Shown piece by piece: positions 21,094 to 31,073 of a stretch of 64,000 nt of DNA; position 1 is the first letter of the stretch; each line of letters begins with the position of its first letter. The notes beneath the pieces are model-generated. The model made no database searches, was not told the DNA's origin, and saw only the letters and a list, made by a program, of their open reading frames with translations. Location: positions 111,288,261 to 111,352,260 of the forward strand of contig CM051455.1 of the NCBI GenBank assembly GCA_028274465.1, read 5' to 3'. This stretch comes from Plantago ovata (taxonomy: Eukaryota > Streptophyta > Magnoliopsida > Lamiales > Plantaginaceae). The translations under genes and the position numbers were made by a program.

Positions 21094-22493
21094 TGATGAA
21101 CGTATTTTTGACGCGTTCATCTTGTCTTTTTTACCTTCTTTTGCAATCTTCTAGCCTTGTTTTTTGGTTAGTTTTGTAGAATAGTGTCACGTTTTGTGTT
21201 TTCTGCATTTTCAGGCACTTAGGTACGAAACGGCATTTTTGGAGCTAAAAACGAGCCTTTTTGATGGAAAAGATGGCCCCGTTGAAGTTCCCCAATCTTC
21301 GTGGCTTGTTCGTAAGTGTTTGAGTATCAATAAGCATCGAAAAGGATGAGTCCAAGGCACCCGAGGGCCATGCGAGGGCAAAAAGATTGAGTTTGAAGAC
21401 AAAAATCTACCTAGGAGCCAAGCTAAGCGCCTGGAATAGTGAAGCGCTCCGCTTCAATTTCCAGGAGCTTTGGCACAGAAGCCAAGCGAAGCGCTTGGAG
21501 TTCCCGAAGCGCTTCGCTTGCCAAGCGCTCCGCTGAAGCCAAGCGGTCCGCTTGGCAGCGGTTACGTTTTCGGATTTTCCTTCTTAGATCTGATCTTTGA
21601 TCATTTTTTGAAACCTTTTGAACTGTAACTTTGTTTTGGAGAGCTACTAAGCCCCAAAACTCAGAGAATATTCAGATTACTTTGTATTTTAGCTTGGGAT
21701 TCAAGGTTTTGATTGGGATTCATCCTTTGTAATCATCTACGGAGAGGTTTTCTTTGATTTCCACCGATTAGTGAGAGCTTTGGTGGTAACTTGTATCACT
21801 CTCTTGTCTTGTAATTTGATATGATGTATTCTGATTATTATTCATATGAATTGATGTCTATGTTGATGAATATGAGTAGCTAAATATTTTGTGTTGGTGG
21901 TAGAATGTAGAATATACATGTTATGGGTTATGTTTATGCTTACATGAGATTGTGATTCAATCTTGCTGCAAATCCCTTCATATGATTCTTAGTTGCCTAT
22001 AAAATATATTCGAATTGAGTATAGTGACAAACTCTTGGTCAATGAAAGCTATAGGATTGTATGTTGGAGATTTGCAGCATGCTAGATAAATGGTGTTGGT
22101 GATAAGCACCTCTAAAGTATTGATAGTGATCTTTCATGATGTGTGTCTTAAATTTGCATAGACAAGTTGCTTAGAAGACTTGATCGAAGGTTCTACGCAC
22201 TGAACTTGTGAGCATATACGTAACCCATGCATGTGTATTTGATTTCTACCACCAACCGTTTTCCAAACTTGATTTACATCAATCTGATTTCTCGATGCTA
22301 TTGTTTAAAGGAAACGATTCTATCAACATTTGAACTCGTTGACTGAAATTACTTGCAAAAACCTCAAGCAAAGCCACGTTAGGTCCCGAGAGAACGACAC
22401 TCGGGGATAACTTGCCATTGCACTCTAGTTTGTGTAGTGATAAGTGTTCTTAGGCTTTTAAACAAATTTAATTGGTGACAAAAGACATCATCA
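21094..22493 (+). repeat. 5' LTR of A2
   Basis: 1400 bp with TG/CA ends. The palindrome cluster is at 21418-21560 and the U5 hairpin at 22383-22408. Confidence 0.93.
21418..21560. repeat. Palindrome cluster (A2 5' LTR)
   Basis: About five AAGCGNNNCGCTT units, matching the clusters at 4355 and 29805. Confidence 0.85.
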
Positions 22494-22496
22494 ATT

Positions 22497-22514
22497 TGGC
22501 GCCGTTGTCGGGGA
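22497..22514 (+). promoter_or_regulatory. Primer-binding site for tRNA-Asp, A2
   Basis: TGGCGCCGTTGTCGGGGA: one mismatch to the tRNA-Asp 3' end compared with A1 and B. Confidence 0.93.
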
Positions 22515-22621
22515 CTTAACTCCTTTGGTTGGTGTTTTTGTTTTGGTTTTTTCAGCCAACATCTCTTCTTTATCTCATTTCTGTTTTTGTTTCTTTTGCT
22601 TGAGATACTCACTATTTTGTA

Positions 22622-22635
22622 TTTCAGGTGAGTGC
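22622..22635 (+). promoter_or_regulatory. Abutting splice acceptor and donor before gag, A2
   Basis: TTTCAG then GTGAGT (junction 22627/22628), eight bases before the gag ATG; identical to A1. Candidate donor for a spliced ORF2 message. Confidence 0.5.
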
Positions 22636-24060
22636 ATGCCTAGAACCCGAACGGGTGAACCTATTATTGAACCTTTTGTAGACGAGATCGATCGTTTGTT
22701 TCAAAGGAGAAGGAGGAATTTGAATCTCGAGTTTGAAGGAGTAGCATCTAGAGCTTCCACTTCTGGAATTCGGGAAGAGTCTTCTTCTTATATTTTGGAG
22801 CCAATTCTTGAATCTGTTTACTTGGAAGGTGAAATGGCGGAGAGACCTATACGTACACTCACTAAGCCTACGGTTGGGGATAGAGGACCAGCAATTGTCC
22901 TCAATGATGCCACCAGGAACTTGGAGATCAAGAATCACATGTTCCAACAACTTCCCAAATTCTATGGGATGGCTAATGAGGACGTGATAGGATACTTGAA
23001 TGAGCTCGAGAACTTTGTTCTCCATCTTGGGCGACCGGGAGCTGGTGTTACGGATGATGATCTCCGCATGGAGGTCTTTTCTATGGGACTAGGCGATCGT
23101 GCAAAGGCTTGGCTCAATACTTTGGAGGCCGGGTCTTTGACAACATGGGATCTATGTTTCGATAAGTTCATGGAGCGTTACTACCCTGCTTCCAAGACAA
23201 TGGCTATGAAGAGCCAAATTAGCTCCTTCGAGCAGAGGTACGATGAGCCTTTCCACGAGGCCTATGATGGTTTCATGGGGTTGCATCATCGATGCCCACA
23301 TAACGGGTATGATAAAGGTCAGCTTCTCCAATTCTTTTACAATGGTTTACATCCTGAGATTCAATCTCAAGTGGATAGTATTTGTGGAGGTAGTATGGGG
23401 GAGTTGCTTCCTTCTCAAGCCCAAGTGAAGCTGGACATGATGTACCGGAATTCACAAAACCGGAATGTGAGGGCTCGTGTGCTCCAAAAGGAGCAAAGAG
23501 GTGAGGCCAAGGTAGTAGTGGAACAAAATGCCTTTGATGGGTTCGCCCATGAAGTAAAGCAAGCTTTGAGGCAAAGCGTTCCTTCTCCTTCTACGGAAGT
23601 TTGTGGTGTGTGCAAAAACTATGGGCACCCGGCCTACTTATGCCGTTCTGAATTTGCTAGAGAGCAATACATCACGAACGATGTCCGACAAGAAGTATAT
23701 GCTGCTGAGGGAGAGCAAGTAGTCTGAGATGTGAACTACGGGCAAGGTTATGGCAATGTGAGGTCACAAAACCGTGGACCCCGAGGTGGGTACCAGAATC
23801 AAGGCGACCGTGGTTATTTCCATAACTCGGATAAAAATGCCTATGGGGCTAATCAAGATAGAAGTCGTCACAGCTATGGGAACAATTGGTATGAAGGAGC
23901 ACCACCTTCTAATCCTACACCTCCACCTCAGGTTGCTAGTTCAGGACCACAAGGTGGAGGGGTGCATCCTTCACCTCTTGTCTCTTCACTCAATGATCTG
24001 GTTATGAAGACGAATAAATTCATGGAGCATTACTATCGTAATGAGGCTACTAACAATCAA
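22636..24060 (+). pseudogene. gag: Gypsy gag of A2 (Athila-like)
   Basis: Chosen start MPRTRTGEPIIEPF is the ATG shared with A1; an upstream in-frame ATG at 22525 gives a Phe/Cys-rich leader with no counterpart. The capsid domain is at about residues 140-250 (GDRAKAWLNTLEAGS, HRCPHNGYDKG). A zinc knuckle CGVCKNYGHPAYLC is at 23602-23643. A TGA stop at 23725-23727 replaces the Gly codon seen in A1, after which the same frame continues with a Gly/Tyr/Asn-rich tail to a one-base deletion near 24089. Confidence 0.9.
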
Positions 24061-24089
24061 CGCTTTGAGAAGCTTGAGGCTAGTAGTAG

Positions 24090-24941
24090 AACCTCCATAA
24101 GAAGCTACAAGAGCTTATAGATCGAGGGGCGAGTAGAGAGCAAGGGAAGTTTCCGGGAAACACGGAGAAGGCTATGGCCATAACCGTGGTGACTGATTTG
24201 CCCGTGGAGATCACAGTTGTGAGAGACAATGTACTAGTTGAGGTGCCAAGTTGCAAGGTAACTGAAACTTGGAAGGTGAGTGAGGAGCTTGAGACTCCTA
24301 AGGTAGTTGTGGAAGAGAAAGTGGTCGCACAATCTGATGCGATAGTTGAGGAAGTGAATGAAAACTCATCGTCTGAGGATGAGTTGGTGGATATGGTGGA
24401 AGTGCCTATCCAAGAGAGCTTTGATGTGGAAATCGGCTTGGGTAAGAAGGATGGAATAGTGGCAACTCTAGACACGGGAGCGGGTGTGAATGTCATACCT
24501 TTGAACGTGTACGAAGAGTCGGGTTTGTCTGGCTTAAGACCAATGAAATGCATGGTGCAATTGGCGGATGGGTCTATGAAGAAGCCATTGGGTGTGATCG
24601 AGAATCTAGTGGTAAGAGTCGCCGGTGTAGAGGTCAAGACGAACTTCATCGTCATGCCTACATCCTCCGCAAAGCTCAGGGATGTGGTTCTTTTGGGTAG
24701 AGCCTTCATCAACAAAGTACATATGGTGATAGACATGTACCGTCGTACATGTAGCTTCGAGGTAAATGGCAAGCAACATACGTTGCGAGCCATAGTTAAT
24801 TCATGTGCTTATGTTGATACTAACGAACTTGTAGGATTCTTTGGTCCTCTTTATGTTCGTCAAGATGTGCAGGGACTTAGTGCTTTGAAGAGCACTTGGA
24901 CGGGGAAGTCTAGTACCCGATGCAAAATTGATCCCGCATGA
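24090..24941 (+). pseudogene. Gypsy protease of A2
   Basis: Open from the linker region to a stop at 24939-24941 once the one-base deletion near 24089 is passed. Active site ATLDTGAGVNVIPL (DTG at 24471-24479), MVQLADGSMKKPLGV, VVLLGRAFINKV. The catalytic motif is intact. It ends with a basic tail and no RT follows. Confidence 0.9.
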
Positions 24942-26109
24942 GCTAAGACGAGTCGAGCCAACGACTTCTAAACAAAGGCGCTTCTCGGGAGGCAACCCGA
25001 GGTTGTAGGTAATTGCATATAGATTAGAAGCACGTTTAAAGTTTTGTTTCGTTGTTTAGACAAGTTTTTTGGGGTGAAAATTTAGCAAAAGTTGAAAAAA
25101 AATGGATTTGGGAGCTTCAGGTCCCAAGCGAACCGCTTGGAAGGACCAAGCGGTCCGCTTGGATTTCCAGTAAGAATCCCATTCTTACTGGAAATCCAAG
25201 CGAAGCGCTTGGCAACCCCAAGCGGTCCGCTTGAATTTCTAGTAGAAATGAAAATTCCTACTGGAAATCCAAGCGGAGCGCTTGGGAATTCCCAAGCGGA
25301 CCGCTTGCCAAGCGCTTCGCTTGGCTTTCCTTAAGGAAGCTAAGCGGGGCACTTGAGATTCAAAGCCTCCCCACTTCGTTTTTTCCTCCATTGCCGATTT
25401 TTGCACCCCAAAAATCTCAATCTCTCTCAATTCTCCACCAATTCTTGCAATCTTGTGCATTTTACAAAGCCCATCACCCCCTCTATCATCTAAACCGATC
25501 AAATTTCACGTTTGAAGCATCCATAACAAGGAATCAAAGGTACCTCTCATGAACCCTAACTTTCTTGAATTTGGGATTTCATCTTAATTAGCTTCAATTG
25601 TGTTATGCATTGGTGAATTAGAGTTTGATAATGATTATTGAGCATGTTTCTTACTAGATGTGATGTCTAAATTCGAATTTTGCTCCTCTTGATTTATGAT
25701 GAACTCTAGTGCTCGAATTTTCGTTATGTAATTGTTTGATGATTGTTAGCCTTGAATTTGAGTTATGATTATGATTATGGTGATGTTGTGATTGCATGAG
25801 AATGTGTTGGATTGGTTGGGTAATTTAATTGGAGAGTTTGTTTGCTTGGTTTAGATTCGTATGGATTTATCGTAACGAAGTGTTAAAGCTTCTCGATTTT
25901 TTTCATATGAACTTTAGCAAGCCTTCAAACTCACCATGAGATTACTTGAGTGAGTTTTGGAGTCTAAGAGTCGAGTTGTTGCGTTATGACTTGTTTTAAA
26001 CGAAGAACGTATACTTATCTTAGAGTAGAAGTAGATTGTTTGGTAGTAGTATAACAGTCTAAGTCTCATTGTCTCTTGAAGTTATCTAATAAGATTTTTT
26101 CTAGGTACA
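24942..26109 (+). repeat. Spacer between protease and ORF2 in A2
   Basis: Non-coding, about 1.17 kb. Holds the densest palindrome cluster (25125-25335) and ends in a branch-point-like CTAAT (26086-26090), a T-run and TTTTTTCTAG (acceptor at 26104), five bases before the ORF2 ATG. Otherwise AT-rich, with no ORF of interest. Confidence 0.75.
25125..25335. repeat. Palindrome cluster (A2 spacer)
   Basis: Seven units of CCAAGCGNNNCGCTTGG with NNN of AAC, GTC, AAG, GTC, GAG, GAC and CTT. Some lie within larger inverted repeats, for example CCAGTAAGAAT facing ATTCTTACTGG. Confidence 0.9.
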
Positions 26110-27482
26110 ATGGCATCAACAAGATCCAAGAGATCAAGGGGAGAAGGGACCTCGAGTGCCCAACAAACGGCCACACCCGGCGAGCATCGCCAATCGGGGA
26201 GGGCAAGGCAATTCGAAGCGAATTTCCATGCCCACAAGCACACGTACATTTCGGAGAGGAGCATTCGCTTCACGGCTGGTGAGAGCCAGTTGGATGGTGC
26301 CAGAGACCTCAACAAGCTCATTACTGAGCGAGGCTGGAAGTACTATGGCGAGGTCATGCCAAATTGGGACCAAGCGGTAGTGGAGGATTTCTACATTGCC
26401 TTCACGGACTACAATGAACGGACCGGTGAGGTTCCCGTCCGCGGTGTTGGAGTCGAGTTTACTCCTTTGAGCATCACTAGCTTCATCATGCGATTGGATA
26501 GGCCACTGACGCGGGATCCAAACCGCCGGCCTGCAATCCACGAGAGATTTGATCCCGCAGAGCTCTATGTCTATGACCGGGAGTCTGATCACTACCCCAT
26601 GGAGGTACTGAATGGCATTAACGTGGACGATTATGAATTGCCTGATGAGCCACCCCGGATTTTGCGCCACAACGATCTCACCTTCGAGGCAAGGATGATG
26701 TTGAAGTTCGTTCAAGCCAATCTGATCCCTAGAACACATGATTCCGAGGTTCAGTCCTATTACGGAGTCCTAGTCCATGCTCTCTTGCATAATTTGCCTC
26801 TCACTCCTGGCGTTGTCATCTTCGAGGAATTCAAGCGCCGCCGCAATGCAAACCGGAAGCTTGCCTTTGGTGCAAGGAGGCCGGAGTTCCCGACCTCGTT
26901 CTGGACAAGAAGCCGAAGAAGTCCATCAACATTGATACGTACAATGAGATGTACGGGACTTGGTGCGCTCAGCAAGGAGAACCCATGCAACCGAGGGTTA
27001 CGCGCCATGTGACACCTCCTCCACCTCCGCCTATGGCCGGGCAAGGAAGCTTCGACTTCTCGGGGTTCAACCAGATCTTGGTCGATCAGTTTGGTAGCTT
27101 CCAAACCACCATGTTGGAGGCTCAGTCGACCCAATTCCGGGGATTTGAGGAGCGCGAAGTCAAGAGGTGGGAGGACTTCCGTGTGATGGAGGAGCTGCGT
27201 TGGGATGATTACCAGGGGCGTGTAGATCAGCGTTGGGAGGCCGCTCGAGCAGAGGACACTAGGCGTTGGAGAGCCCACCAGGAGGAGACGATGAACCGCT
27301 ATGATGCCTTAGCTCGCCGAATTCCGGGGTACCCTTTCCATGATCAGACCGGTGGTAGTGGGAGTGACTTTCCTAACACCCCTACGACCCCTACTCCTAG
27401 AGACACCAGCCGACAGGGGCCACATTTATCGGTAGTATTTGTATATTATCGTTATTTTGGCTCGTTTACTATTGTTGGTTGA
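26110..27482 (+). pseudogene. ORF2 of A2: plant transposon-protein (Transposase_32-like) domain
   Basis: MASTRSKRSRGEGTSS (basic start), then a folded region at about residues 70-260 with RGWKYYGEVMPNWDQAVVED, FYIAFTDYNERTGEVPVRG, SITSFIMRLDRPL and ARMMLKFVQANLIPR. This resembles the 'putative plant transposon protein' domain found in many plant retroelement proteins; its biochemical role is unknown to me and it is not a known transposase. A frameshift near 26875 divides it from the C-terminal part (26890-27482), which has a Pro-rich stretch and an Arg/Glu/Trp-rich helical region with repeated RWE/RWD words, likely coiled coil. It occupies the place where gypsy pol would be. Confidence 0.72.
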
Positions 27483-27654
27483 AACTCTTTTCATTTCGAT
27501 TTGGTTGTATGATGCCATGACTTTTGACTCTTGTACTCTTTATTTGCTTTTGTAGTTGTGGCCTGTGTGCCTTTTGTCGTGATTAGTTTAGTCTAGTTTT
27601 GTCTTGGTGCCTTAGGTGATTAAGAGAGGAAAAACATCGAAAATCTGGAAACAG

Positions 27655-27810
27655 GGTCAAGCGAAGCGCCTGGAAGGGCCAAGCGGTCCGCTTCAAATTC
27701 CAGGAAGTTTTGCAACTTCCTGGAAATTCAAGCGGAGCGCCTGGAGCCTCCCAAGCGCTCCGCTTGGCCAAGCGAACCGTACCGCCAAGCGGTCCGCTTG
27801 GACCCTGTAC
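27655..27810. repeat. Palindrome cluster (A2 3' region)
   Basis: Six AAGCGNNNCGCTT-type units, including one with an AACCGTACC interruption. Confidence 0.85.
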
Positions 27811-28500
27811 CCAGATTTTCCTCGTTTTTCCATTCTTCTCACCTTTGCGCACCCGTTCTCACTTGTTTCTTGAGTCCTTTCAAGTACTACTCATATATAG
27901 GAGATTGGACACGAACCTTTATCTCAGGGAAGTGTACTTTCAATCCAATTTTTCCTTTTCTTTCAACTTTTCTTTGCTCGAGGACGAGCAAAAGTTTAGG
28001 TTTGGGGAGGGGGTATTGGATTTTCAGTACTATATGCTTGTGTGGTTCGTACATGCCTGATTTTACTCAAGTTCATGTGATTTGTCGTGTTTTTTGTCGT
28101 GTTTTTTTCAAATTTTTGCATGCATATCATCCCTAGATTAGTTGTTGCACGTTGTTGTGTGTGGAGTTTATTGCCAAGTCTCTTGAACTTTTTTATTGAG
28201 TAGACTAAGTGTTTATGACCATTGATCATATGTTGCATCACTTTGCAAGTAGTTTGAGGCTTGTCTCGCTTGGTTTGTCACATTCGCATGTGCACTAGTT
28301 AAGCTTAGTAGTCTCGACATCACCTTGAGTGGTGTTTCTTCTGCTGCGGTTCACGATGGCCTTATGAAATGATGCATGTTAGAGTCTATGGTTGTAACCC
28401 GTGTAATTATGTACGTAAGAGGCAACAAGTTCTTCACCTCGATAAGAGATTGCCAAATGCCTAGGAAGGAGGTAGTGTGAGGTGTGCGATTCCTTGTACT

Positions 28501-28722
28501 AAACCTATTCTATCGAATAGGTTTGGGGAGGGGGTTGCTTCGTTGATCTTGTCTTTCGTCTTTGAGTCGTTGTAAAGTTTCCTTTTTTCTTTTTCTTTTT
28601 GTTTTGTGTCCCAACCTATTCTTTCGAATAGGTTTGGGGAGGTGTCTTTGTAAAAGAGTCTTTCCTCTTTCTTTTTCGTCTTTGTGCTCAAACCTATTCT
28701 TTCGAATATGTTTGGGGAGGTG
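28501..28722 (+). repeat. Three hairpin plus purine-tract motifs
   Basis: CCTATTC facing GAATAGG (or GAATATG in the third copy), each followed by TTTGGGGAGG, at 28501-28534, 28612-28643 and 28690-28722. The purine part copies the element's PPT core. Two copies exist in element B (54980-55011, 55090-55124). Confidence 0.8.
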
Positions 28723-29456
28723 TTTTTGAAACATAGTACTGCTGCTTGCCCCTTTATAAAAGAAAAAAAAAAAAAGAAAGAAGAAAAGAAGAAAAGAAAA
28801 AAAAAAGAGAAAAGAAAATATAAAAAAAAAGAGAAGAAAGAAAATAAAGAATAAGACCCAAAAGCAAAAGAAGGGTCGTTGCAAGCCAAAAGCAGTCTAG
28901 TAAAGTGTCAAGTGTCATGTAAATATTTGTTTTTGAAGTTATCGAGTTGTAAATTCTATCTTTCGTTTCGTGTCGCCTTTGTCCAAGGCCTGTTCTTGAC
29001 CACCCTCGTCTTGCTATTCAAGAAGTGGTTGAAAGAGGCTCATTCTTGAGAGTCTGGGTAGAATAGGGGAGTGTTATCTATCTAAGGGAACCCTCCTTCG
29101 TTTGATGAGAGCCAGTATTGGTTCGCCCTCTCTTGAGGAAAAGTCTCGCTTGGTGAACAGAAGTAAGTCCTCGGTTTTGTAGGCACGGGGCAATTGTAGT
29201 ATGATAACATGCATCATTGTGTCGTCACTGACCAGGTCCAGGTAGAAGATGTTACGAGAGACTCCTTTGTTTAACCAAGTGCACTTGAGAATGTGTATAT
29301 TCGCAATCGAGGCATACTTCAACCTATTTGCATGTCATGCTCATTTGGTTTTGTTCATAATCATTTGGTAGATTCAATAGATTAGTTCACTTTACTTGGC
29401 ATGAGACTCCTTTTGTGTTGCATTTAGGTTAGTTTGTTGCTTGAGGACAAGCAAAG

Positions 29457-29473
29457 GTTTGGTTTGGGGAGTT
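29457..29473 (+). promoter_or_regulatory. Polypurine tract of A2
   Basis: AAAGGTTTGGTTTGGGGAGTT directly precedes the 3' LTR; the G-rich core GGGGAG is shared with family B. Confidence 0.75.
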
Positions 29474-30505
29474 TGATGAACGTATTTTTGACGCGTTCAT
29501 CTTGTCTTTTTTACCTTCCTTTGCTATCTTCTAGCCTTGTTTTTTGGTTAGTTTTGTAGAATAGTGTCACGTTTTGTGTTTTCTGCATTTTCAGGCACTT
29601 AGGTACGAAACGACGTTTTTGGAGCTAAAAACGAGCCTTTTTGATGGAAAAGATGGCCCCGTTGAAGTTCCCCAATCTCCGTGGCTTGTTCGTAAGTGTT
29701 TGAGTATCAATAAGCATCGAGAAGGATGAGTCCAAGGCACCCGAGGGCCATACGAGGGCAAAAAGATTGAGTTTGAAGACAAAAATCTGCCCAGGAGCCA
29801 AGCTAAGCGCCTGGAATAGTGAAGCGCTCCGCTTCAATTTCCAGGAGGTTTGGCACAGAAGCCAAGCGAAGCGCTTGGAGTGCCCGAAGCACTTCGCTTG
29901 CCAAGCGCTCCGCTTGGCAGCGGTTACGTTTTCGGATTTTCCTTCTTTGATCATTTTTTGAAAACTTTTGAACTGTAACTTGGTTTTGGAGAGCTCCTAA
30001 GCCCCAAAACTCAGATAATATTCAGATTACTTTGTATTTTAGCTTGGGATTCAAGGTTTTGATTGGGATTCATCCTTTGTAATCATCTACGGAGAGGTTT
30101 TCTTTGATTTCCACCGATTAGTGACAACTTTGGTGGTAACTTGTATCACTCTCTTGTCTTGTAGTTTGATATGATGTATTCTGATTATTATTCATATGAA
30201 TTGATGTCTATGTTGATGAATATGAGTAGCTAAATCTTTTGTGTTGGTGGTAGAATGTAGAATATGCATGTTATGGGTTATGTTTATGCTTACATGAGAT
30301 TGTGATTCAATCTTGCTGCAAATCCCTTCATATGATTCTTAGTTGCCTATAAAATATATTCTTACTTGCAAAAACCTCAAGCAAAGCCACATTAGGCCCG
30401 AGAGAACGACACTCGGGGACAACTTGCCATTGCAATCTAGTTTGTGTAGTGATAAGTATTCTTAGGATTTTAAACAAATTTAATAGGTGAAAAACGACAT
30501 CATCA
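29474..30505 (+). repeat. 3' LTR of A2
   Basis: 1032 bp, against 1400 bp for the 5' LTR: about 330 bp are deleted internally at about 30361. Palindromes 29805-29925; U5 hairpin 30396-30420. The other sequence is near-identical to the 5' LTR, pointing to a fairly recent insertion. Confidence 0.92.
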
Positions 30506-31073
30506 ACAGTGGTTGTGGAAAGCACATGACGGGCAACAAGAAAAACCTTATAAACTATAGGCGGTGGTCTAAAGGTCCAACAATAAGGTTTGCTGGTGGA
30601 GGCTTTGGTTCTACTAAAGGTTATGGTGATGTGAAGTTAGGATGCATTACCATTTCGGGAATTCTTTATGTTAAAACTAGATAGTGAAAGGTTGGCGTTC
30701 CGGCCTTAACGATAGAAAAATTATAGGACAGATTCACACCGACTGCAGTTCAAAGAATTAAATAGATTCCCCTATCACGCATTCAAAATACTATTTCTTC
30801 AATGTAACTATTCAGATTTCTTCTAGAATAAAGATTTCTCTTAAGAGATCTATTCTTCTTTCTCAATCTTTGGAGAAATCTTAAGTTTAACCTTTTTAGC
30901 ATGAGTCAATTCGCTGATAAAGGTTACTTCATCAAAATCAAAAGTGATGAATGTAACTTATAGACTTTGAGACAAAGAAGGTTATTATGGTTGCTAGAAG
31001 ATCAGGAGGTTTGTATACTGTAGATTGATCTTCAGCAATCGTTGAAAAATGCCTTGTCTCAAATCATGATTGC
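30506..31073 (+). pseudogene. Copy 2 protease/pre-integrase fragment
   Basis: Resumes copy 2 at SGCGKHMTGNKKNLINY, matching copy 3 from 35308. Broken by a 199-bp insertion (30677-30875) and by stops, then cut at 31074 by the copy 3 LTR; the last bases ATTGC (31069-31073) are the expected left target site. Confidence 0.85.
30677..30875. mobile_element. 199-bp insertion of unknown type
   Basis: Copy 3 reads GTCAAAAATCTTAAG straight across (35468-35482). Here about 199 bp separate the two halves, with A-rich words at each end. No terminal repeats, pol III boxes or ORF recognised. Confidence 0.5.

Larger units (their letters stand above)
27483..29473 (+). repeat. Long 3' non-coding region of A2
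   Basis: About 2 kb without a believable gene. In order: palindrome cluster (27655-27810); GAGGACGAGCAAAAG with AGGTTTGGGGAGG (about 27979-28012); three hairpin-plus-purine motifs (28501, 28612, 28690); an A/G-rich low-complexity tract (28757-28865); a block strongly shared with family B (29080-29275); and the terminal GAGGACAAGCAAAGG with GGTTTGGGGAG before the LTR. The whole region from about 28130 aligns by eye with element B 54195-55500. Confidence 0.8.
21094..30505 (+). mobile_element. Gypsy element A2, non-autonomous: gag-pro plus ORF2
   Basis: 9412 bp, TGATGAACG to CATCATCA, flanked by ACAGT (21089-21093, 30506-30510). Order: 5' LTR, tRNA-Asp PBS, gag, protease, spacer with palindromes, ORF2, long 3' non-coding region, PPT, 3' LTR. 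No RT, RNase H or integrase motif occurs in any frame I could read, and there is no room for them. It is the fullest representative of family A in the window. Confidence 0.94.

Noticed and set aside
28461-28889. Phe/Lys-rich minus-strand proteins
   Set aside because: They are translations of the A/G low-complexity tract and hairpin repeats.
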